Shown piece after piece: positions 1-6,212 of a stretch of 18,203 bases of DNA (its first letter is position 1; each line of letters opens with the position of its first letter). The position numbers and the translations under genes were made by a program. Source of the stretch: Candidatus Methanovirga meridionalis (GTDB lineage: Archaea > Methanobacteriota > Methanobacteria > Methanobacteriales > Methanobacteriaceae); contig JAITPS010000144.1 in assembly GCA_031289325.1 (NCBI GenBank), positions 1-18,203 of the forward strand, given 5' to 3'. Below the pieces are notes generated by a model that was given only the letters and a program-made list of their open reading frames with translations, was not told the DNA's origin and ran no database searches.

Positions 1-577
1 TTCTTACAAATAGTTGTTGGTGAATTAGATATATTTTGAGTTGCTACTTCGTCCATTAAAAAAATTAAATACTCATGTAAGTTATATTTTTTTAGTTTTT
101 TTTTAATGTTCTTTGAGCATTTTTTGGCATTTTAGAAGGTTCAACATATGCTTTCTTGTATGAGTATCCTAATTTATGAACAATTAGGGTGACTTGTTTT
201 AGAGAATAATCAACCTTGAAATTCTCTTTAATGAAAGCATGAACTTTTCTTGTGCTTAAGTAATGATTATGACTCATCCATTCATCCAGTTCATTAAACT
301 GTGTATCGGTTAATTTGGCTTTTTTACCACAATTTTTATATTTTGGTTGCAATCCTTCGTATCCACCATCATTCCATTCATCTAACCATCTATTACCAGT
401 AGATAAACTGATTTCCATGAGTTCATTTGCTTCATCAACAGTCTTATCATTGTACAAATGTCTGATTAATAATAGTTTTTTAACGACACTCGGATTCGTT
501 TTATTGCTGTTAATCCATTTAGTTAATTTTGACTTTTTAACATGGATTTCAACTCTTTTCTGAATTTTATTTGTCAT
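1..577 (-). pseudogene. IS630-family transposase, frameshifted in an A9 run, cut by the window edge
   Basis: The first frame (577 down to 92, 161 codons) is an N-terminal DNA-binding region. It has a helix-turn-helix near residues 50-75 (STGNRWLDEWNDGGYEGL) and a second winged-helix part around residues 85-140, as in IS630-type transposases. It stops at 92-94 just after nine A residues on the coding strand. Reading one base back into the other frame removes the stop and continues LKKYNLHEYLIFLMDEVATQ to position 1. LMDE there is the position of the first catalytic aspartate of the DDE domain. The full protein would therefore need a -1 slip on the A run, or the gene is broken. The rest of the catalytic domain lies outside the window. 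It faces away from the other IS630-type gene, 72 bp from that gene's likely start. Family assignment is from motif and layout. Confidence 0.72.
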
Positions 578-649
578 AGTTTATAATTGTATTTTATTGC
601 TTTTATACTTTGTGTATTAAATTATAGTTTGATATTTATATTATATTAT

Positions 650-1823
650 ATGATGCTAATAGGGATTAAACTTAAAGATGATGAAGTTGAATCCTTAAAT
701 GAATTCAAAAGAAAAGGCACCAAAAATGCAAGAGAAATAATGAGGGCTAATATCCTATCACTTGCAAATAATGGTGAAAAAACAAAGAATATTGTTAAAT
801 TATTAGGTGTGAATCGTAACACAGTTGTAAATATTAAAAAAAGGTATTTAGAAGGTGGCTTAAAAAGAGCATTATATGATAATCCACGATCTGGCAAACC
901 CAAAAAATACAATGATAAACAAGAGGCTGAAATAGTTGCATTAGCATGCACTAATCCTCCAAAAGGAAGAAAACGATGGACTATCAGACTCATAGCAGAA
1001 ACTCTTAAAAATAAAAAAGGATTTGAGACATTAAATCGTGAAACTGTTCGTTTAATTTTAAAAAAAACCAAACAAAGCCATGGACAAAAAGAATGTGGTG
1101 TGTACAAGAACTTGATGGAGAATACATAGAATGAATGTATCATACTATAGATTTATATAATAAAGAATATGATCCTAAATACCCTATTATATGTTTGGAT
1201 GAAAAACCAAAACAACTTCTTGCAGATAATTAATAAAGAATATGATCCTAAATATCCTATTATATGTTTGGATGAAAAACCAAAACAATTTCTTGCAGAT
1301 AATCAAAAAAAGTATTCCAATGAAACCAGGAAGCCCTGAAAAATATGATTACGAGTACAAACGAAATGGTACTACGAATATTTTTGTTGCAGTCGATTTT
1401 AAAGATGGTAAACGAGATATTACAGTCACCGATAGAAGAACACGAAAAGACTTTGGAAAATATATTAAACACTTAATTGATGATGTATTTCATGGTGCCG
1501 AAAAATTAAGATTTTTAGTGGATAATTTAAATATTCATAGTATAAAATCGATTACCGAAACATTTAACGAAGAAGAGGCTGAAAGATTATTGAGTAAAAT
1601 TGAGTTTAATTACACCCCCAAAACATGCAAGTTGGCTTAACATTGCAGAAATAGAAATTAATGTTATGGATATTCAATGCACAGATAGAAGAATAGGGAG
1701 TAAAAAATTATTAATTGAGGAAACTAAAGCATTTGTGATTATAGAAATAAAAATATGAGTAAAATAAGCTGGAATTTCACTAAAGGAGATGCTGATAAGA
1801 AATTAGGAAAATATTATGTATAA
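650..1823 (+). pseudogene. IS630-family transposase pseudogene with several lesions
   Basis: The likely start is ATG 650 or 653; the open frame upstream of it reads as non-coding hydrophobic residues. The N-terminal half (to about 1070) has the IS630 helix-turn-helix region (IVKLLGVNRNTVVNIKKRYL) and the following linker domain. The DDE domain is recognisable across frames: CLDEKPKQ (first Asp) near 1195 and again near 1270, LVDNLNIH (second Asp) near 1520 and NIAEIEINVM (Glu) near 1640, then a C-terminus ending in GKYYV and a stop at 1821. I can see at least five lesions: a frameshift near 1070-1080, an in-frame TGA at 1132 where Arg is expected, a 73-bp tandem duplication, an extra base in the C5 run at 1615-1619, and a frameshift near 1740. 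It cannot make an active enzyme. Terminal inverted repeats could not be identified by eye. Confidence 0.85.
1159..1303 (+). repeat. 73-bp tandem duplication inside the IS630 pseudogene
   Basis: The stretch 1159-1230 is repeated at 1232-1303 with two differences by eye, both C to T. The period of 73 bp is not a multiple of three, so the duplication alone breaks the reading frame. Both copies encode the region around the first catalytic aspartate (CLDEKPKQ). Confidence 0.93.
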
Positions 1824-1839
1824 ATACCATCATGCCTAA

Positions 1840-2115
1840 AAATTAATTGGTCATGACAATAGGCCATTAATTTATCCAAAAAAAACTTTTGGGTCTGTAA
1901 CTGATATTGAAGGTACACCCATAATAGCACCCACCATATCACTTGGTAGTTCAAGAAAATATATTCTTGAACCAAAAATAGGAATTTTAACTGATGATGA
2001 AATACTTATATATGCTGGAGAATCAAAGGCTGCTTCAAAAATTAGATTAAAAAGAGGAATAGGTAGTTATTCAGATAAAAAATGTATATATGGAGGACAA
2101 ATTTTTGCAATATTT
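1840..2115 (+). pseudogene. Start-less upstream extension of the 2116 gene (5' remnant)
   Basis: After an in-frame TAA at 1837-1839 the frame stays open for 276 bases and runs directly into the ATG at 2116. Its translation looks like real protein: acidic/basic patches such as GILTDDEILIYAGESKAASK and KRGIGSYSD rather than the Phe/Lys/Asn/Ile-rich output of random A+T-rich DNA. There is no ATG, GTG or TTG in this frame before 2116. The region starts 14 bases after the stop of the IS630 pseudogene. The simplest reading is that the original start and N-terminus were lost when the IS element inserted or the segment was rearranged. Confidence 0.55.
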
Positions 2116-2733
2116 ATGGGTTTGTTTATTGTCTTATTTTCGTTATTAGCACCAATAGTTCTTCTTTTAGGTGTGTGGGGCATACCTATTGTTTTAGGAA
2201 TACTTAGTATTCCAATATATTATTTATATTATGTATTATATAAAAAAGATTATACTGATGATGAATATAAAATAAAAGAAGAAAAAGAAGAAGAAAAAGA
2301 AAATGATGATAAAAATAATTTACAATCCGAAGTAATGATAATTTATAAAAAACAAATAGATGACTTAATAATATCATACGAAACTAAAGAAAAAATTGCT
2401 CGTGAAACTATTGAAAAACATTTTACACCACCACAACTGACTTATGATAGATTAATAGGTATAATAAATGATTGTAGTGAAATTTTTTATGGACAAGCTG
2501 AATTAACATATAATATAGTTAATATAGCAACAAAAAACACACCAAAAATTAATGAAGAACTTAAAAAAAGATTATCTACATTAAAATTACTTATAGAAAA
2601 AGTGGATGATTTAACAATGGAATTGGTAATAAATGTAAACAATCATGGTGTAGATAATTATGTGAATAAATCAAAAGAAGTATTAAGTGATATGGAATTA
2701 GCTATTTCTGATATAAAAGAATATAATTATTAA
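2116..2733 (+). CDS. Membrane-anchored coiled-coil protein, function unknown (probably 5'-truncated)
   Basis: This is 205 residues from the first ATG. Residues 1-40 are strongly hydrophobic and form two closely spaced membrane segments (GLFIVLFSLLAPIVLLLG and IPIVLGILSIPIYYLYYVLY). They are followed by a highly charged Lys/Glu linker (about 50-75) and then a long helical, probably coiled-coil domain to the end, with no recognised catalytic motif. The polar N-terminal 90 residues encoded in frame upstream suggest that the intact protein had a soluble domain, then the membrane hairpin, then the C-terminal coil. No clear SD sits at normal spacing before ATG 2116; a GGAGG lies at 2093-2097, about 18 bases away. 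It follows the IS630 remnant and precedes CRISPR-like relics. I do not recognise the family. Confidence 0.5.
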   Translation: MGLFIVLFSLLAPIVLLLGVWGIPIVLGILSIPIYYLYYVLYKKDYTDDEYKIKEEKEEEKENDDKNNLQSEVMIIYKKQIDDLIISYETKEKIARETIEKHFTPPQLTYDRLIGIINDCSEIFYGQAELTYNIVNIATKNTPKINEELKKRLSTLKLLIEKVDDLTMELVINVNNHGVDNYVNKSKEVLSDMELAISDIKEYNY

Positions 2734-2804
2734 TTTGCGAGTTAATATGAAGTCTGTTGATGGTGTTTTGATGCATAATCATTCTAAGAATTGCCATTAT
2801 GTTT

Positions 2805-2840
2805 ATTACAAAAGATATTCCACTAAATAAAGATTTTGAC
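2805..2840 (+). repeat. Degenerate CRISPR-like repeat, copy 1
   Basis: This is a 36-nt copy sharing GATATTCCACTAAA and the GAT..TGAC end with the copies at 3127 and 3199. It differs by an A deletion in the A run and G to A changes. It stands alone, 322 bp before copy 2, with no second repeat beside it. Confidence 0.5.
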
Positions 2841-2917
2841 ATTAATACAAGAAATAGAAGATGAAAACCTGCTAACAAAAGTAAATAGCTATTTCACATA
2901 CCATAAAAAAGAGGAAT

Positions 2918-3091
2918 ATGAGCATAATAGATAAATTACAAACAAAAAGGAGGATAGAAAACCAATAAAAAGAAAGAAAAAGATTAGGATTAACTGAAGC
3001 AGAATACTTATAATTAACAATGCAGAAAGAGGATAATGAAATCATAATAGCTATACCCTGGATTATAATAGCTTTCATAATATTTTATTAA
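2918..3091 (+). pseudogene. Short C-terminal-anchored membrane protein gene with two in-frame TAA codons
   Basis: Reading from ATG 2918 gives 58 codons in one frame, with TAA at 2966-2968 and 3011-3013 and a final TAA at 3089. Between the stops the translation is protein-like: MSIIDKLQTKRRIENQ, then KERKRLGLTEAEYL, then LTMQKEDNE leading into a hydrophobic IIIAIPWIIIAFIIFY tail. The intact product would be a small basic coiled protein with one C-terminal membrane span. GAGG precedes the ATG but only 3 bases away. Each TAA is one base from a common codon (CAA, AAA, GAA), which suggests ordinary decay. The family is not recognised. Confidence 0.45.
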
Positions 3092-3126
3092 TACATTACC
3101 ATTTATTATAGAATAAAATTAATATT

Positions 3127-3235
3127 ATTGCAATGATATTCCACTAAAATAAGGATTGTGACACTTCTATATTAACTATATTCATTTCATTTAACATTAT
3201 TGCAAAAGATATTCCACTAAAATAAGGATTATGGA
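3127..3235 (+). CRISPR. Two-copy CRISPR-like relic (36-37 nt repeats, one 36-nt spacer-like gap)
   Basis: Copy 2 is 3127-3162 and copy 3 is 3199-3235. They share ATTGCAA and the 20-mer GATATTCCACTAAAATAAGG followed by ATT. Copy 2 ends in TGAC, like the GATTGAAAC ends of many archaeal type I/III repeats; copy 3 is mutated at the end. The period of 72 bases (about 36 repeat, 36 gap) is what a CRISPR unit would give. No cas gene or leader is seen and there is only one interval, so this is at best a dead remnant. A different dispersed repeat remains possible. Confidence 0.42.
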
Positions 3236-3447
3236 AATGATAAGAATTCATAGCTCATAATCTGAGTTCTATCTGGTATAATGACGAAAATGTTTTTAAG
3301 GTTAAAGAAATTAGTGTGGTTTATACTTTTATTATTTAATTAAAGAATTTAATTAACTAATACCATGTCCTATAGAGTGGGGTTGTATTAAAACTATATA
3401 TTCTATAAAATAGAAACATTCAATGGAAGGAAATTTTGTGACAAAAT

Positions 3448-3922
3448 GCATCTAAAGGATTCAAATTCAATTTAAACCATAACAAAAAATAAACAAACTT
3501 AATACCTAAAATAGGATGAATTAAAGTTTGTGGCTTATTAAACCACATTAAATGCCTTATTTTAAGTAAAATAGTGAGTAGAAAAGTAGGACAATATTAT
3601 GTGAGTTTCACTGTTAAGAATGCTCCAGTCAATGTGTTAGATAGAACTGGTTTGTCTGTAGGTATTGATTTAAGGTTAAATCATTAATGAAGTTTTCTAT
3701 TTAGGACTTTTTAATAGTCTAAGAACCGTATGGCAATAGCACAAAGATACTGTACTTGTGGGATTAGCTTGTTCATGCTTAATTATTAGATTATATAGCA
3801 TTAATCCTTGTTTTCTTCAGAGTGAAGAATATGTAAATGATATATGCATTAAAGATGCTAATTTTATTAAAACTAAAGTTGATATCGTGATTGAAAAAGT
3901 AGTGAAAAGAGGTTTAAAATAA
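3448..3922 (+). pseudogene. tnpB: TnpB (IS605/IS200-type OrfB) relic with internal deletion
   Basis: One frame, interrupted by stops, reads IPKIG-stop-IKVCGL, then KVGQYYVSFTVKNAPVNVL, then DRTGLSVGIDLRLNH before a stop at 3685. This is the part of TnpB leading into the RuvC-I motif (GIDxG, carrying the first catalytic Asp). The usual RuvC-II motif and the CxxC zinc finger are missing. From about 3715 the sequence jumps to a tail, SLRTVWQ...DTVLVGLACS...QSEE, which resembles the TnpB C-terminus in its usual form (RTVGTTE..ACGD...). That tail frame ends at 3922. The gene has thus lost its core by deletion and has point stops elsewhere. I saw no intact tnpA. An omegaRNA at the 3' end would be non-functional. 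Confidence 0.72.
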
Positions 3923-3952
3923 TAAATTTTTTATTACTTTTTATATTTTTTT

Positions 3953-3958
3953 AGGAGG
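3953..3958 (+). promoter_or_regulatory. Strong SD (AGGAGG) for the 54-aa gene; TTTAAAATA at 3913 as candidate TATA
   Basis: AGGAGG lies 10 bases before ATG 3969 and is one of the best ribosome binding sites in the window. TTTAAAATA at about 3913-3921 would place transcription start near 3940 and give a short leader that contains the SD. Confidence 0.6.
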
Positions 3959-3968
3959 TTTTTTATTT

Positions 3969-4133
3969 ATGAGTAGACGCAGGCGTGGGTATCGTCGTTA
4001 TCGTCGTTATAATAGGGGTGGTGGCACATCATTGTTTGTGTTAATAATATTGTTATTCATGTGGCTTTTTATAAAGGCTTTACCAGAAATATGTGGATGG
4101 ATTGTCCAAGTGTTTAGACGGATTAAGAAATGA
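3969..4133 (+). CDS. 54-aa arginine-rich single-span membrane protein
   Basis: This is a 54-codon gene with a canonical AGGAGG ten bases before its ATG. Residues 2-16 are SRRRRGYRRYRRYNR, with nine arginines, then a GGG linker, then a membrane span at about 21-37 (SLFVLIILLFMWLFIKA), and then ALPEICGWIVQVFRRIKK, a short amphipathic end with one Cys. The Arg codons are mostly CGT/CGC/AGG and the local G+C is clearly above the surroundings. The arginine cluster should stay cytoplasmic by the positive-inside rule and could bind RNA, DNA or phospholipid head groups. Its stop overlaps the next start (ATGA), so translation of the two is probably coupled. I recognise no family. Layout and size recall small toxic or membrane-modulating peptides, but that is inference. 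Confidence 0.78.
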   Translation: MSRRRRGYRRYRRYNRGGGTSLFVLIILLFMWLFIKALPEICGWIVQVFRRIKK

Positions 4134-4186
4134 TTAAGTGGTTTAAAAAAATCAAAGATTTTTTCTTAGATTTGAAAGTATTTTAA
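4130..4186 (+). CDS. 18-aa amphipathic peptide, translationally coupled
   Basis: ATG 4130 overlaps the TGA of the 54-aa gene (ATGA), a standard arrangement for coupled translation. The product is MIKWFKKIKDFFLDLKVF. Placed on a helix, W4, F5, I8, F11, F12, L15 and V17/F18 tend to one face and K3, K6, K7, K9, D10, D14, K16 to the other, the pattern of membrane-active peptides. There is no other SD. The gene may instead be a chance ORF or the remains of a longer one. The overlap, composition and absence of other coding in the next 300 bases support it only moderately. Confidence 0.45.
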   Translation: MIKWFKKIKDFFLDLKVF

Positions 4187-4496
4187 TAGCTTTAATTTTA
4201 TTTTAAATATTAAATAGCAGTTTTAAGCTAAGAATTCTTTTAGTTAGTTGAATTTTTGTTTTTAAAGTATTTTTTTAGATTTTACTCCCTTTTTTTTCAA
4301 TATCTTTACTAAAAATATGAGATTTATTGATTTTCAATGATAGCTTAAAAAATAATCAATTTGGTTTTTCATAGTCTGATGATCTTCTTTTTTTTAATAA
4401 TTATCTTTTCTATAGTGGTTTTGATAAAGCTCTTAATAAATATTTTTTTAAAATGAATATTACTAAAATATATTAATTTAATTTTATTTATATAAT
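4187..4496. other. Non-coding A+T-rich stretch with a dispersed repeat
   Basis: No gene is visible. The stretch holds several T runs (4258-4276, 4293-4301, 4387-4395) that could end transcripts from the small gene pair. From 4409 to 4482 it carries a copy of a repeat found again at 13243-13316. Confidence 0.6.
4409..4482 (+). repeat. Dispersed repeat (TCTATAGT...CTTAATAAAT), copy 1
   Basis: About 74 bp align with 13243-13316 with only scattered differences. Both begin TCTATAGT and share GATAAAG/TATAAAG-(C/T)TCTTAATAAAT, then a T6-T7 run, and end in ATTAATTTA. A looser relative starts at 7501 (TATAGT...AAGTTCTTAAAT). It has no coding capacity and lies immediately before the truncated winged-helix gene. 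Confidence 0.7.
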
Positions 4497-4694
4497 TTGA
4501 AAAACAAGCTGAAAATCCCGACTGAGATAGCAAAATCAACTAATATGAGTGTTTCAGAAGTTAGTAGATCATTGAAAACTTTGAAAGATAAAAAAATAGT
4601 GGTATGCCTTAATGAAGATAAAAGGATTGGACGAGTCTACTCTCTCACAGAAAAAGGAAAAGAAATATTAAATTGTATCGAAAGTATGAAATGA
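4497..4694 (+). CDS. Winged-helix transcriptional regulator (MarR/ArsR-like), N-terminally short
   Basis: This is 65 residues from a TTG start with no convincing SD. The order is a helix (KIPTEIAKSTN), the recognition helix (SVSEVSRSLKTLKDKKI) and the beta-wing (VVCLNEDKRIGRVYSLTEKGKEIL). Archaeal proteins of this type normally begin about 20-25 residues earlier with a helix of the form YRIKVLKYL. Here the 5' sequence is A+T-rich DNA and the dispersed repeat, so the N-terminus is probably lost and the gene may be a fragment. It is followed 21 bases later by a second, broken copy of the same domain. If made, it would still contain a complete helix-turn-helix plus wing. Its target is unknown. 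Confidence 0.6.
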   Translation: MKNKLKIPTEIAKSTNMSVSEVSRSLKTLKDKKIVVCLNEDKRIGRVYSLTEKGKEILNCIESMK

Positions 4695-4715
4695 TGTGAA
4701 GAAGTGAGTTGTTAG

Positions 4716-4890
4716 TTAAAAATTCCAAGTGAAATTTCAAAAGAAACATAAATACCATTAAGTGATGTGAGTAGAGCTTTAAAACATTTAAAAAAGAAAA
4801 ATTTATTTATTTATTTAAATGAAGAAGATAATCAGGGGCAGATTATATCAATTCACAGAAGAAGGAAAAGAAATGCTTTCTTACTTGTAA
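4716..4890 (+). pseudogene. Broken tandem copy of the winged-helix regulator
   Basis: The frame at 4716 reads LKIPSEISKET, an in-frame TAA at 4749, then IPLSDVSRALKHLKKKNLFIYLNEEDNQG. At about 4840 the homology shifts frame and continues as RLYQFTEEGKEMLSYL with a stop at 4888. It aligns residue for residue with 4497-4694 (KIPTEIAKST...SVSEVSRSLKTLK...VYSLTEKGKEIL), so the two are tandem duplicates of one gene. One stop and one frameshift make this copy non-functional. Confidence 0.8.
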
Positions 4891-5033
4891 GTTATATAAT
4901 TGAGGTGTTATGGATCATAGTTAATATTAATTTTTTTATAAGTAATATTTATATACTATTAAATTTCAATTTATTATAATACTATTTAAAAAAATTAATT
5001 AGAATATATAATAAATAGAAGAGAAATTAAAAT

Positions 5034-5483
5034 ATGAACAATGAAGAAAAAATCTTATTAAAATTAGATAACTTAAAAGAACTGAATGAAAAAGAATTCA
5101 AACATCTTGATGAAAAAATAGATGATCAAAATAAAAGGATTAGTCATTTAGAGACTGAATTTGATAAAAGAATTGGTCATTTGGAGACTGAATTTGATAA
5201 AAAGATGGGTCATTTGGGGAATGAATTTGATAAAAAGATGGATTATTTGGGGAATGAATTTGATAAAAAGATGGGTCATTTGGGGAATGAATTTGATAAA
5301 AAGATTGATCATCTTGGAGCTGAATTTAACAAATTAGAGGAGGATTTAACTAATATTAAAGAAAATGATTTAGCTCATATCAATAGGGATTTAAGTTTTA
5401 TTAAAGGTTGTTTATACTTTGTAACTCCTGCTGTCGTTGGAATACTAATGAGAGGAATTAATATTTTTGACTATACATTATAA
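5034..5483 (+). CDS. Hendecad coiled-coil protein with C-terminal membrane anchor
   Basis: This is 149 residues. Residues 1-37 are charged and helical. From about residue 38 to 103 there are six 11-residue units of the type HLGNEFDKKMG, whose period suits a long, slightly right-handed coiled coil. A short polar helix (NIKENDLAHINRDL) leads to a hydrophobic C-terminal segment, SFIKGCLYFVTPAVVGILM, then a short tail. The layout resembles XhlA-like or other tail-anchored coil proteins, but the similarity is of architecture only. The SD is weak (AGAGAAA at 5021-5027). The DNA repeats are nearly identical, so the repeat number is likely to vary between strains. It stands alone between A+T-rich spacers and has no obvious partner. 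Confidence 0.8.
   Translation: MNNEEKILLKLDNLKELNEKEFKHLDEKIDDQNKRISHLETEFDKRIGHLETEFDKKMGHLGNEFDKKMDYLGNEFDKKMGHLGNEFDKKIDHLGAEFNKLEEDLTNIKENDLAHINRDLSFIKGCLYFVTPAVVGILMRGINIFDYTL
5145..5342 (+). repeat. Six 33-bp tandem repeats within the coiled-coil gene
   Basis: Units start at 5145, 5178, 5211, 5244, 5277 and 5310, exactly 33 bp apart and in frame. Units 3-5 differ at only a few positions and the first and last are more diverged, as expected from recent expansion in the middle of the array. Confidence 0.95.
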
Positions 5484-5680
5484 GAAGCATAAAACATAAT
5501 TATTATTACAAGCAATAAAGAATTTACATCAAGAAAAATTTTTAAATTGATTAAATTTAATTAAAATTATTTTGAATTATTTTATTAAACTTATAAATAA
5601 ATATAAATATTTAATTTCTAAATTAAATAGCTTATAATCTATTATTAACTTAAATATATAATTTAAAGATGAATTAAGTT

Positions 5681-5872
5681 TTGATTAAAATAATTGTGCA
5701 ACGGTCTCTTAATAGTAATAATCTTTTAAGCATTAGTAAAACAAGTGAAAATAGGTTTAAATTAATCTATCTCAATCAATACAATAAGAAAGATTTATAT
5801 ATGATAATTAAAATGGATAATAATGATATTAAAGTTGTAAATGTATACATTTTCAATATCAAGGATATTTAG
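5681..5872 (+). CDS. Hypothetical 63-aa protein or fragment
   Basis: This is an ORF of 63 codons with a TTG start. There is no clear SD and only GAT(G)AAT-like sequence upstream. The predicted peptide is rich in Asn, Ile, Lys and Tyr, alternating polar and hydrophobic in a beta-like way (RFKLIYLNQYNKKDLYMIIKMDN). No signal peptide, membrane span or known motif is seen. It may be the C-terminal remnant of a lost gene, or chance. Confidence that it is a gene is low. Confidence 0.25.
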   Translation: MIKIIVQRSLNSNNLLSISKTSENRFKLIYLNQYNKKDLYMIIKMDNNDIKVVNVYIFNIKDI

Positions 5873-6212
5873 AGAAATTGAAAACGGATAAAAACTTTTA
5901 TATTATGATAATAAAACCTTCATGAAGAAATAATTTATTTGAAAGTTTTAATAAAACACTTAAAATCTATACTAACTTAAAAAAAATTGAAGAAAATTAA
6001 TAAAACTATATATTGGGACTATGATAATAAGAAATGTGAGGTGAAAACTAAGATATGGATTGGTATGAAAATTAAGAATGTTAATTTACAATTAAATGAT
6101 AATTTAATGAAGTATTGATAATTAATGATAATTTAATGGAATTAATATAAATTTTAATCATGTTTAATCTTATTCTTAATTTCACCTCAAAAAAAATTTA
6201 AAAGGTGATTAA
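5873..6212 (+). promoter_or_regulatory. Promoter and structured leader of the adhesin-like gene
   Basis: No gene is visible. CTATATATT at 6006-6014 is a good archaeal TATA box, which puts the transcript start near 6035 and gives a leader of about 180 nt. The leader begins with TGAGGTGAAA (6037-6046). Its exact reverse complement, TTTCACCTCA, occurs at 6180-6189. Part of that second element, TCACCT (6182-6187), is also complementary to the ribosome binding site AGGTGA (6203-6208). The two pairings exclude each other: the short one hides the SD, the long one frees it. Between them lie short direct repeats of TGATAATTTAATG. Promoter position and folding are inferred from sequence only. Confidence 0.5.

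Noticed and set aside
315..563. Open frame on the plus strand opposite the left transposase
   Set aside because: Low-complexity hydrophobic translation exactly antisense to a recognisable transposase domain; no SD.
587..649. N-terminal 21-residue hydrophobic extension of the second transposase
   Set aside because: Reads as random A+T-rich translation; transposase homology starts near ATG 650/653, so not a signal or membrane segment.
646..1143. Long minus-strand frame opposite the second transposase
   Set aside because: The plus strand carries clear IS630 motifs; the antisense peptide is Phe/Leu/Ser-rich and unlike any family.
2750..2833. 27-codon frame starting MKSVDGVLMHNHSK, loosely recalling an IS200-type TnpA start
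   Set aside because: Too short, no conserved HUH motif, and overlapped by CRISPR-like copy 1; similarity not strong enough to annotate.
2872..3078. Minus-strand 68-aa hydrophobic frame
   Set aside because: Antisense to the decayed gene at 2918-3091, whose plus-strand reading is more protein-like; no SD seen.
2918..4890. Possibility that TAA/TGA codons are recoded in several short genes here
   Set aside because: The same genes also have frameshifts or deletions, and intact genes in the window use these codons as ordinary stops; decay explains all cases.
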